Source of the DNA: SB11 sp037968475
GTDB taxonomy: Bacteria; Bacteroidota; Bacteroidia; UBA8524
Direction: 5' to 3'
NCBI GenBank assembly: GCA_037968475.1
Contig: JBBKVO010000018.1
Coordinates: 214,808-278,807, forward strand
DNA: 64,000 nt
The notes beneath the pieces are model-generated. The model was given only the letters and a program-made list of their open reading frames with translations. It was not told where the DNA came from and ran no database searches. Numbering within the stretch: the first letter of the stretch is position 1; each line of letters opens with the position of its first letter. A program made the translations under genes and the position numbers. Shown piece after piece: positions 7,772 through 16,359 of this stretch.

Positions 7772-8829
7772 TAAACACATACGATTTTATAATAGTTGGG
7801 CAAGGATTGGCAGGTACTACCCTTGCCCATACTTTTTTAGAACAAGGCAAAACTGTACTTGTTGTTGACGATGGGCAAGAAATAACTTCATCAAAAGTGG
7901 CTGCGGGTATATGGAATCCTGTGGTTTTTAAACGCTATACTGCAAGTTTTTTAGCACAAGAGCTTTTAGCTTTTAATCAAGATTTTTACCCTAAGGTAGA
8001 GCAGAAAACTGGCGAAAAATTTTATCACCCTCTCCCCTATTACAAACTATTTTCATCGGTTGATGATGTAGAACATTGGCAGGGAAAACTGAACAACCCT
8101 GAGGTAGAAAGATTTCTGGATAAAAAGATTAACACTTCACTCGGCCATAATTTCGTAGCTCCCTTTGGTGCCGCACCAATAAATAGTTGTGGTTACTTGG
8201 ACGTAAAGAAATACTTAAAGGCTTCATCTGATTTTTTTACTCAAACAAGCTCATTTTTAAATGAAGAGTTCGAGTATAATCATATCGAATTTTTGCCTGA
8301 TGGATTGCAGTACAAAAACAATATTGCCCAAAAAATTATTTTTTGTGAGGGATTAAAAACCCTTGCCAATCCCTATTGGCATAAACTTCCTTTTATGCCT
8401 GCCAAAGGCGAGGTTTTTACTATAAAAACTAAACTACCCCAAACACAAAAAGCCATAGTAAGCAAAGGTATTTTTATAGTACCGTTGGATAATGATACCT
8501 ACCGAGTAGGTTCAACCTATCGTTGGCACGATTTAAGTAATACGCCCACTGATGATGCCAAACAAGAATTGATAGAAAAGCTGGATAAAATGCTTGCAGT
8601 ACCTTATGAAATTATTAAACACCAAGCGGCTGTTCGTCCTGCTGCTATTGATAGGCGACCTTTTGTAGGCCTTCACCCTGAAAATGACAGAATAGGTGTG
8701 CTTAATGGTTTAGGTTCACGTGGGGTAATGCTTGCTCCGTATTTTGCACATCAATTAGTTGAACACATTTTATACAATAAGCCTATTGATACTGAGGTGA
8801 ATGTGGCACGTGTATACGAAAAAAAATAG
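7768..8829 (+). CDS. DAO-family FAD-dependent oxidoreductase
   Basis: This 353-residue protein opens with the FAD-binding dinucleotide fold: YDFIIVGQGLAGTTLA (G-x-G-x-x-G) and the acidic strand end VLVVDDG. The later VGSTYRWHD and a C-terminal RPAAIDRRPFVGLHP leading to NGLGSRGVMLAP match the D-amino-acid oxidase/glycine oxidase family. Such enzymes oxidise amines or amino acids; the substrate cannot be told. The only plausible start is TTG 7768, since there is no Met before the Gly motif. It overlaps the preceding gene by the TTGA junction. Confidence 0.85.
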   Translation: MINTYDFIIVGQGLAGTTLAHTFLEQGKTVLVVDDGQEITSSKVAAGIWNPVVFKRYTASFLAQELLAFNQDFYPKVEQKTGEKFYHPLPYYKLFSSVDDVEHWQGKLNNPEVERFLDKKINTSLGHNFVAPFGAAPINSCGYLDVKKYLKASSDFFTQTSSFLNEEFEYNHIEFLPDGLQYKNNIAQKIIFCEGLKTLANPYWHKLPFMPAKGEVFTIKTKLPQTQKAIVSKGIFIVPLDNDTYRVGSTYRWHDLSNTPTDDAKQELIEKLDKMLAVPYEIIKHQAAVRPAAIDRRPFVGLHPENDRIGVLNGLGSRGVMLAPYFAHQLVEHILYNKPIDTEVNVARVYEKK

Positions 8830-8863
8830 CCGAAGAGGAATACTATTTCCCTCCTCGGCTATA
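8821..8863 (-). terminator. Terminator of the large T9SS gene, overlapping the end of the oxidoreductase gene
   Basis: TAGCCGA-GAGG and CCTC-TCGGCTA form an 11-bp stem with one mismatch. On the minus strand it is followed by a run of eight T. It lies 27 bases past the stop at 8890 and extends into the last codons of the plus-strand gene. Confidence 0.65.
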
Positions 8864-8889
8864 CATATTGATAAAGTATAAGGTAGATT

Positions 8890-11088
8890 TTATTCTTTTA
8901 CTATTTTAAAGGTGTGCTGGTCTGCACCTGATGTTACAGTAATTGTGTACACTCCATTTTCTAAACCATCCAGAGGTAAATCAAAGTTTTTTATCGCCGA
9001 CGAAAAACTCATCTTTTTCACCGTTTGGCCTAATACATTAGTAACCTCCAAAGCATTAATACCTTGATTTTTCTCAATGAAATCTGTTGAGATTGTTAAA
9101 CGATTACTGACTGGGTTAGGATAAGCGGTAATATTGCTTGAGGAATTAATCCCCTTTGTTACCACTACTTTTGATTGTGTTTTTGAGGTCTTATCAGTAC
9201 CTGTTTTTGCATAAATTGGGTTTGAAGTTGTTTGGCTGGGGCTGCAATCGGTTACAACAATCCACTCGTATGGGTTAGTGGTAGTAGCTATTGGATTTGA
9301 CCCACCTGTTCCCCATGCGTAAGGGCCGTCAGCTTGTTGCATTGGAGGTACACCTTGTTCGGTATACAACACAAAATAATCATTTATACAATATTGAAAA
9401 TCAGGAACATCCCAAGAAACAACAGCGTTGGTGTGGAAGATATCATAAACAACCTGCACATTTTGTGCCGTTGGGCAACTACAATCCCTGTGAGCAGCTA
9501 CATATCCCGCTTTTGTACTTGAAGTAGTAAGTGTATTAACAAACGTTGGCGACTCAAAACTTTTAAACATACCACTCATAAAAATTGGATCAGGGTCAGT
9601 ACGTTCATACGCTATTTTAGGGCCGCTAAAAAGACCATTTAATGAACCGTAACCATTATCGTTTCCATCAATAGATTCTACCCAAGTTACATATCCATTA
9701 GAACGGTCAATTTTCCCTAAGTAATGATCAGTTTGAGTACCAGTTCCTGACCCTGTAGCGGTTAATGATTTGTTACCAAAAGTGGCATTATTTTGATACA
9801 AACCTGATATGTACAATGTAGCTACATCGTCATTAAAAGCATCAATGTCGGTTCCATGGTCATTATCTCTTCCGCCATATACTTCTGCCCACTGGCAAAC
9901 ACCGCTATTATTGTATTTGGCTACATAAATATCAGAGCCCCCTATACCTGTTTTTGTTATTGAGCTTCCTCTAAAAGCCAATGTATTTTTTCCTGCAAAT
10001 GAACCTGTAATATATAAATCTCCGTCATCAGGATATGTACTGATACTAGCCGCAAAGTCATCCCCATTGCTCGCAATATCATGCACCCACATCCAATCTC
10101 CGTCAGCATGATCTAGTTTTGCAATATAGCCACTGTAACTTGTGCTGGTAGATAAACTCATTGTAGTCATAGATTGAGTATAATCCATATCAAACTCGCC
10201 TTTATAATAGCCTACAAGATAAACATCACCGTCAAGTGAAACGTTATCATCTTCAACGGCTAGTTCCATCCCATAACTTTCGCTCCCCGCAGCCATATTA
10301 TTATCTACATAATTTGCCCATATAATATTTCCTGTATTTGTTGCATAATGGGCTACAAAGGTTTTTGCAGTTACTGTTGCTGATATGCCGGGTGTATGAA
10401 TATTAGGATTACTTCCACTACCAGGATACGAGAGGTCTTCATAAAAATAACCCGTTACATACAAATCTCCTGCGATTCCCATAGATCCTCCGCTACCATC
10501 ATTTGATGGGGCTAACGCAGTAGCTGTTCCTCCACCATATTCAGCTTCAATAATATTTGCCCATTGCACCAGCCCTGTTCTACTGAATTTTACTATATAA
10601 GGTATTCTTGCTCCCGAAGTATAAACACCTGAGTTTACCTTAATAGGCGTTGGAGTGGTAGCATACGTTGGCGTAAGTATAGAATTAGGGAATTGGGCAT
10701 GATACACTGGCGGCGAATCTGTTTTTAAAGTGTAATAACCAGTAACATAAACATTACCTGCTAAATCACAAGAAATTCCAGCAGCCTCGTCATCTCCCCA
10801 ACTACCAAAATCAGTAATCCAGTTGATGTTGCCGCTCATATCAAGTTGAGCAATAAAGGCATCTTGAGAACCACTGGCAGAGGAAATAGAGTTTGAGCCT
10901 AATGTAATAGTACCCGTATAAGACCCTACAACATATACATAATCACCATTTGCAAAAGCGTATCCCGCAGCAATATCGAGAATGTTTAGTGAACCTGTGG
11001 ATTCGAATTTTTTTTCCCAAATCCAGTCTTGTGCTACTAATGCTTGCATAGATAGTAGCAATGCGAATAATAATGTAATTTTTTTCAT
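8890..11088 (-). CDS. T9SS type A sorting domain protein with SBBP-like beta-propeller repeats
   Basis: This is a 732-residue secreted protein. After a signal peptide (KKITLLFALLLSMQALVAQ) come repeats built on phrases such as GNVYVTGYYT, GDLYVTGYF, GDVYLVGYYKG and GDLYITGSFAG. Each is preceded by W-x-x-x-I and followed by I-A/V-K-L/Y, typical of SBBP/Kelch-like propellers (about residues 25-530). A Cys-containing fibronectin-like segment follows (about 535-620). The C-terminus (ITAYPNPVSNRLTIS, then LGQTVKKM, GVYTITV and a Lys-rich end) is the T9SS sorting domain. The protein should be exported and attached to the cell surface. The ligand is unknown. Confidence 0.88.
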   Translation of the reverse strand: MKKITLLFALLLSMQALVAQDWIWEKKFESTGSLNILDIAAGYAFANGDYVYVVGSYTGTITLGSNSISSASGSQDAFIAQLDMSGNINWITDFGSWGDDEAAGISCDLAGNVYVTGYYTLKTDSPPVYHAQFPNSILTPTYATTPTPIKVNSGVYTSGARIPYIVKFSRTGLVQWANIIEAEYGGGTATALAPSNDGSGGSMGIAGDLYVTGYFYEDLSYPGSGSNPNIHTPGISATVTAKTFVAHYATNTGNIIWANYVDNNMAAGSESYGMELAVEDDNVSLDGDVYLVGYYKGEFDMDYTQSMTTMSLSTSTSYSGYIAKLDHADGDWMWVHDIASNGDDFAASISTYPDDGDLYITGSFAGKNTLAFRGSSITKTGIGGSDIYVAKYNNSGVCQWAEVYGGRDNDHGTDIDAFNDDVATLYISGLYQNNATFGNKSLTATGSGTGTQTDHYLGKIDRSNGYVTWVESIDGNDNGYGSLNGLFSGPKIAYERTDPDPIFMSGMFKSFESPTFVNTLTTSSTKAGYVAAHRDCSCPTAQNVQVVYDIFHTNAVVSWDVPDFQYCINDYFVLYTEQGVPPMQQADGPYAWGTGGSNPIATTTNPYEWIVVTDCSPSQTTSNPIYAKTGTDKTSKTQSKVVVTKGINSSSNITAYPNPVSNRLTISTDFIEKNQGINALEVTNVLGQTVKKMSFSSAIKNFDLPLDGLENGVYTITVTSGADQHTFKIVKE

Positions 11089-11218
11089 GCTATTTGTATT
11101 AATTGATGTACTTCGAAATTAGAAGCTCATCAAGCATGATTATGTATTACAATGTATATACGTGTTGGCTTATTTCATAAGCGTGCAAATATGACGACTA
11201 ACGTGTACTACTAAAAAC

Positions 11219-12445
11219 TTAAAACAATTTACCCGCCACCCAGCCTGTGCTCCATGCTGCCTGAAAGTTGAAACCGCCTGTAATACCATCAATATCCAAC
11301 ACTTCACCTGCAAAATACATATTAGACACTACGCGGCTTTGCATGGTTTTCATATCAACATCATTTAAGTCAACACCTCCCGCAGTAACAAACTCCTCCT
11401 TAAAAGTAGTTTTGCCCTGCACGGCATATTCATCATTAAAAAAGGTATTTATCAATCGATTAAAGTCTTGTTTCCTAATATCGCGCCACAGCATAGTAGG
11501 CAAAATGTCTAATCGTTCAAGAAAAAATGCCCATAACCGTTTGGGTATATCGTAAGGGCGGGCATTGGTAATTAGTTTTTGCCCGTGGATAGTTTTAAAA
11601 TCGGTTAAATATTGGCGCACGGCATCTTCATTTTTTGCCTCGTGCCAGTTAATCGCTATGGTACAGTTATACCCTGCTTCAGCCAACCAACGTGCTCCCC
11701 ACGCCGATAGTTTTAGCACCGCAGGGCCACTCATACCCCAATGTGTTATAAGCAAAGGGCCTGCATAGTTTAATTTCGTCCCCAAAATACGCACTTTAGC
11801 TTGCGGTACGCTTACCCCCATAAGCTGTGTTATGGCGTTTTTGGGCATATTAAACGTAAACAATGAAGGGACAGGCGGAACGACGCTGTGCCCCATATTA
11901 GCCAGCCATTGCAAACCGCTAAGTTTAGGACTGCCTCCTGTGGCTATTATTATTTTTTCCGTAAAAAGTTCTTGGTAATTAGTGGTAAGAGCAAAACCAT
12001 TTTCGTTAGGGGTGATGGTTTCAATTTGAGTTTGCATCAGTATTTCTACCCTTAGCTTTCGGGCTTCGGCCATCAAACAATCAATAATAGTTTGCGAGTC
12101 ATCGGTTACAGGAAACATCCTCCCATCTTCCTCTGTTTTCAGCCTCGCCCCTCTTGTTTCAAACCACTCAACGGTATCTTTTACGGCAAATTGGGCAAAT
12201 ACTTGACGCAGCTCTTTTTCACCACGTGGATAATTGCTGCACAGCTTTTTAAGTTCAAAACAATGGTGCGTAGCATTGCACCTACCCCCTCCCGATATTC
12301 TAACTTTTGCTAGTAGTTTATTTGTTTTTTCTACAATAGCTACTCGCTTTGCAGGGTGGTGCAACTTGGCCGAAAGGGCAGCAAAAAAACCTGCCGCTCC
12401 ACCGCCAACTACAATCACATCATATTTACTGTTATTATTGCCCAA
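11219..12445 (-). CDS. BaiN/HI0933-family flavoprotein (NAD(P)/FAD-dependent oxidoreductase)
   Basis: This 408-residue protein matches the HI0933/YhiN family throughout. It has the FAD motif VIVVGGGAAGFFAALSA, then the signature LLAKVRISGGGRCNATH, the middle IIATGGSPKLSG, and the C-terminal VTAGGVDLNDVD and FAGEVLDIDGITGGFNFQAAW. These cytoplasmic flavoproteins include the reductase BaiN and putative tRNA- or quinone-related enzymes; the role of the typical bacterial member is not settled. Length is normal. It is transcribed divergently from the first OmpA paralogue, 38 bases away. Confidence 0.92.
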   Translation of the reverse strand: MGNNNSKYDVIVVGGGAAGFFAALSAKLHHPAKRVAIVEKTNKLLAKVRISGGGRCNATHHCFELKKLCSNYPRGEKELRQVFAQFAVKDTVEWFETRGARLKTEEDGRMFPVTDDSQTIIDCLMAEARKLRVEILMQTQIETITPNENGFALTTNYQELFTEKIIIATGGSPKLSGLQWLANMGHSVVPPVPSLFTFNMPKNAITQLMGVSVPQAKVRILGTKLNYAGPLLITHWGMSGPAVLKLSAWGARWLAEAGYNCTIAINWHEAKNEDAVRQYLTDFKTIHGQKLITNARPYDIPKRLWAFFLERLDILPTMLWRDIRKQDFNRLINTFFNDEYAVQGKTTFKEEFVTAGGVDLNDVDMKTMQSRVVSNMYFAGEVLDIDGITGGFNFQAAWSTGWVAGKLF

Positions 12446-12483
12446 CGAAATTTTTTACAAATGTGCACGTTTACCTATAAAGC

Positions 12484-14070
12484 ATGAAAGTATTTTTACC
12501 CCTTCTATTCATTTTTATTGTATTTACAGGTTTTGCACAAAAAAATGAACAACATTACCCCAACGGACAGTTGCAATGGCGAGGCAAGTATAAAACGTTT
12601 AGGATAAAAACTACCTATGGCTACGACGTATCAAACGTGAAGGATGGTGAATGGGAATATTTTTATGCTAATGGAGCTCCTGCCCATACTGCACGCTATA
12701 AAGCCAAAAAAACAAAAGCAGTACCCAAAGGACAATGGGAATATTATAGCCAAAATGGCGATTTGCTAAAACGTGAATATTATAAGTTTGGCAGCCTGCA
12801 AAATGAAGAATATTATAATGTAGGAACGTATACCTACACTACCGATAGTTTTGTGGTGAGGCAACTTACACCCGATACCCTGCTGCTTACCAACTATATA
12901 AAAGGCGAACCCTTTGCCGAAATACTTGTAAAAAAAGGCGATGGGGTGTATGTATACCCTCCTCAAAACCATGATAATAGCTTGGCCTACGAAACTCCTG
13001 CATTAGCCGATGACGGTTTTAAGCTAAAAGATACAGGCCAAAATCTTATAGGCAATCACAGTTTTGAGTATTCAAAAAAGAAAGACAGAAACGTTAACGA
13101 ACTTCACAATGTAGCCGATACCTTTATGCACCATTGGTTCAATGCAACAGGTACTCCCGATTATTATATGGGTATGAAAAGTGCTGCACGCACAGGCGAA
13201 AGGTTTTGCGGAATACGCATATACAGCCATGCTGAATATTTGGAGTATCTAGAAAACCAGTTAAAAGAACCGTTAACGGCAGGCACTACCTATTGCTGCA
13301 AAGTGTTTTTTAGGCTCAATCCTGCATCGGGTTTGGCTACGGATGCTATTGGTTTCAGGTTTGATACTACATTGCTAAAATTTTATTACAGAGCTAGCCG
13401 ATTGCCTGTGCCAGATATTATTAATAAACCTGGACAAATACTTAGCGAGAAAAACCGATGGATGCAGCTTACAGGTGCATACAAAGCCAAAGGTGGTGAA
13501 CGTTATTTTACCATTGGTGGTTTTAAAGCACTTGGCGCACAAAACGCCAAACAACTAAACGAAACCAAAAAACAAGAAGCCTACTATGTAATAGATGATG
13601 TTTTTGTTTGGGCTGTAGACAAAGAAAGTGATTGCCCCTGTAACACCTATACCGTGCCCGATAGCCTTAAAAATGAACCCCAACAACCTATTACACAAAC
13701 TGAAAAAGACACCACCTATGAGGTAGGAAAAACTTTTATAATTAAGAATATATTTTTTGATGTTGACAAGGCCGAGCTATTGCCCAAATCTTTTGTGGCA
13801 CTGGATTCATTGGTAGAGGTATTGTACCAATATCCTACTATGGAAATTGAAATATCAGGCCATACGGATAATACGGGAACGGAAGAACGCAACATTCAAC
13901 TTTCGCTTGAACGTGCACAAGCGGTAGTAAACTACCTGCACGAGTTTGGTATTGGCGAAAACCGACTAAGCTATGCAGGCTATGCCGCCCAACAACCTAT
14001 TGACACTAACAATACCCCACAAGGCCGCCAAAACAACCGCCGCGTGCAGTTTAAAATCCTTAAAAAGTAA
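12484..14070 (+). CDS. OmpA-family protein with N-terminal MORN/YwqK-like repeats (copy 1)
   Basis: This is a 528-residue envelope protein. A signal peptide (KVFLPLLFIFIVFTGFAQ) is followed by MORN/YwqK-like repeats such as YPNGQLQWRGKYK, GEWEYFYANGAP and GQWEYYSQNGDL (about 25-110). A middle domain (about 175-395) resembles the jelly-roll-like segment of Bacteroidota OmpA proteins, opening LIGNHSFEYSK. The C-terminal OmpA domain (about 415-528) contains ISGHTDNTGTEERN and LSLERAQAVVNYL, including the Asp and Arg that grip peptidoglycan. It probably links the outer membrane to the cell wall. It is a tandem paralogue of the next gene. Confidence 0.9.
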   Translation: MKVFLPLLFIFIVFTGFAQKNEQHYPNGQLQWRGKYKTFRIKTTYGYDVSNVKDGEWEYFYANGAPAHTARYKAKKTKAVPKGQWEYYSQNGDLLKREYYKFGSLQNEEYYNVGTYTYTTDSFVVRQLTPDTLLLTNYIKGEPFAEILVKKGDGVYVYPPQNHDNSLAYETPALADDGFKLKDTGQNLIGNHSFEYSKKKDRNVNELHNVADTFMHHWFNATGTPDYYMGMKSAARTGERFCGIRIYSHAEYLEYLENQLKEPLTAGTTYCCKVFFRLNPASGLATDAIGFRFDTTLLKFYYRASRLPVPDIINKPGQILSEKNRWMQLTGAYKAKGGERYFTIGGFKALGAQNAKQLNETKKQEAYYVIDDVFVWAVDKESDCPCNTYTVPDSLKNEPQQPITQTEKDTTYEVGKTFIIKNIFFDVDKAELLPKSFVALDSLVEVLYQYPTMEIEISGHTDNTGTEERNIQLSLERAQAVVNYLHEFGIGENRLSYAGYAAQQPIDTNNTPQGRQNNRRVQFKILKK

Positions 14071-14151
14071 TCCATGCCTTTGAGACGTTGCTACGCAACT
14101 ATCAAATTACCAACAAAATTTTCTGCTCCTGCTTACGTTTACCCATTTAGC

Positions 14152-15741
14152 ATGAAAGTAATTTTACCCCTTCTATTCATTCTTCTTACTGTAGAAAGCG
14201 TAGCACAGTTAGCAACCAAAGACTACCCTGACGGACAGGTGCAAAGCGAAGGCGAGTATAAATACTACAGAAAAAAGATTACGTATGGGTACAATGTTAT
14301 AAAACTTAAAACGGGTGTTTGGAACAATTACTATCAAAATGGTGAGATAGCCCTAATTGAAAACTATAAAGTACACCGCAAAAGCAACAAACCCATAGGT
14401 GTTTGGGAATACTATGGCACAAATGGTGCGCTACTGAAAAAGGAGTATTACACCAATGGAAAGTTGGATAAGCAAGAATATTTTAACGTAGGCACATATA
14501 ATTTTACAACAGACAGCTTTAAAATCGAGCCTATTGCTGCTGATACCCTGCTGGTAACCAATTATTTAAAAGGAAATAGCTTTGGAGAACGTGTAACAGA
14601 CAACGGCAACGGTGTGTACGTTTATTTTGATAAGGTGGCGGTTGATGTAAAAGAACCCGATACGATTATTACACTTATAGATACGAGTGGTTTTATGTTA
14701 GATACCGCTATTAACCTTGTAATGAACAATAGCTTTGAACGTTCAAAATACTTTAACAGCAGTGGCGATTATCAAATAAACAACATGGCCGATACTGCCG
14801 TGCAAGGGTGGCACATAGCCGCAGGTACGCCTGATTATTTTAGGAACACAACATTAGCCCGAACAGGTGAAAACTATTGTGGAATAAGGATTTATAGTAC
14901 TACAGAGTATTTAGAATACGTGGAGAATCATTTAAAGACGCCTTTAAAAGCAGGGAAAAAATATTGCTGTAAGGTGTTTTTTAAACTCAATTATAAATCG
15001 GGCTTAGCAACTGATGCAATAGGCTTTAAGTTTAATAGACAGCTTTTAAAGTTTCACTACAATAGCAATTATTTACCCGTTCCTGATATTATTAATAAAC
15101 CCCACCAAATGTTAATGGAAACTAAAGAGTGGATGCAGCTTACAGGTCTTTACCATGCAAATGGGGGTGAGCAGTACCTTGTTATAGGTGGGTTTAAGGC
15201 TATGGGAGCAGCAAATAAAACAATAGTAGCCTATCACCGAAAAGACGAAGCTTACTATTTTATTGATGATGTTTATGTTTGGGAAGTAGCCAATGATAGC
15301 GATTGCCCATGCAATACTTACACCGTGCCCGATAGCCTTAAAAACGACCCTCAACAACCTATAACACAAATTGAAAAAGACACTACCTACGAAGTAGGAA
15401 AGACTTTTATAATTAAGAATATATTTTTTGATGTAGATAAGGCCGAACTATTGCCCAAATCGTTTGTAGCACTGGATTCATTAGTAGAATTGCTGTACCA
15501 ATATCCTACTATGGAGATTGAAATATCAGGCCATACGGATAATACGGGTACAGAAGAACGCAATACCGAACTTTCGCTACAACGTGCACAAGCGGTAGTA
15601 AACTACCTGCACGAGTTTGGTATTGGCGAAAACCGACTAAGCTATGCAGGCTATGCCGCCCAGCAACCTATTGACACTAACAATACTCCACAAGGCCGCC
15701 AAAACAACCGCCGCGTGCAGTTTAAAATTTTGAAAAAGTAG
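14152..15741 (+). CDS. OmpA-family protein with N-terminal MORN/YwqK-like repeats (copy 2)
   Basis: This 529-residue protein has the same order as copy 1: signal peptide (KVILPLLFILLTVESVAQ), MORN-like repeats (YPDGQVQSEGEYK, GVWNNYYQNGE, GVWEYYGTNGA), middle domain and OmpA domain. Identity is moderate in the N-terminal half but very high in the OmpA domain, where I count only four residue changes over about 113. The start is ATG 14152, matching the start of copy 1; the 20 bases before it also resemble those of copy 1. The 81-bp spacing suggests co-transcription. Confidence 0.9.
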   Translation: MKVILPLLFILLTVESVAQLATKDYPDGQVQSEGEYKYYRKKITYGYNVIKLKTGVWNNYYQNGEIALIENYKVHRKSNKPIGVWEYYGTNGALLKKEYYTNGKLDKQEYFNVGTYNFTTDSFKIEPIAADTLLVTNYLKGNSFGERVTDNGNGVYVYFDKVAVDVKEPDTIITLIDTSGFMLDTAINLVMNNSFERSKYFNSSGDYQINNMADTAVQGWHIAAGTPDYFRNTTLARTGENYCGIRIYSTTEYLEYVENHLKTPLKAGKKYCCKVFFKLNYKSGLATDAIGFKFNRQLLKFHYNSNYLPVPDIINKPHQMLMETKEWMQLTGLYHANGGEQYLVIGGFKAMGAANKTIVAYHRKDEAYYFIDDVYVWEVANDSDCPCNTYTVPDSLKNDPQQPITQIEKDTTYEVGKTFIIKNIFFDVDKAELLPKSFVALDSLVELLYQYPTMEIEISGHTDNTGTEERNTELSLQRAQAVVNYLHEFGIGENRLSYAGYAAQQPIDTNNTPQGRQNNRRVQFKILKK

Positions 15742-15779
15742 GTACATTAATACTTCGTTTTCTGTTTATTGCACTCACC

Positions 15780-16358
15780 ATGGAAACTTTTAATGGAGTA
15801 ATTGCAGTAACTGCAAAAAACGGCCAAGAGTGGCGAGAATGGCTACACCAAAACCACGCTACGGCAAAAAGTGTATGTCTTATCATTTATAGTAAAAGCA
15901 GTGAAACCCTTAGCATTACTTGGTCTGAAGCGGTAGACGAGGCTCTTTGTTTTGGCTGGATAGATAGCAAAGTAAACAAACGTGATGCTGAAAGCCGATA
16001 CCAGTTTTACACCCCACGCAAACCCAAAAGTTTTTGGAGCAGAATAAATAAAGAAAAAATTGAGAAACTGATAACCGAAGGGCGGATGACTGATGCAGGC
16101 CTACGAATGGTTGAACTGGCCAAACAAACAGGCACATGGACTGCGCTTGATGAAGTAGAAAAACTAATAATACCCAATGATTTGCAAGAAGCATTTAACC
16201 GCCATCCACAATCAGCACAAAACTTTGACGCGTTTCCTAAATCAGCTAAAAAAATGATTTTAACATGGATTTTGAGTGCCAAAACCCAGCCAACTCGTGA
16301 AAAACGATTGGAGGAAACTGCCTCAAAAGCAACAAAAAATATAAGAGCAGTTTCTTAA
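15780..16358 (+). CDS. YdeI/OmpD-associated family protein
   Basis: The product has 192 residues. It shows the YdeI family pattern: EWREWLHQNHATAKSVCLII, then TWSEAVDEALCFGWIDSKVN (conserved Ala-Leu-Cys-Phe-Gly-Trp-Ile-Asp), YQFYTPRKPKSFWSRINKEK, and a C-terminal helix ending in REKRLEETA. YdeI proteins are cytoplasmic. In Bacillus one member is tied to resistance against bacteriocin-like peptides, but the biochemical function is unknown. It ends 1 base before the end of gltX, which is convergent. Confidence 0.88.
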   Translation: METFNGVIAVTAKNGQEWREWLHQNHATAKSVCLIIYSKSSETLSITWSEAVDEALCFGWIDSKVNKRDAESRYQFYTPRKPKSFWSRINKEKIEKLITEGRMTDAGLRMVELAKQTGTWTALDEVEKLIIPNDLQEAFNRHPQSAQNFDAFPKSAKKMILTWILSAKTQPTREKRLEETASKATKNIRAVS

Positions 16359-16359
16359 A

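Noticed and set aside
16007..16282. Minus-strand frames inside the YdeI gene
   Set aside because: Antisense shadows of a well-supported family member.
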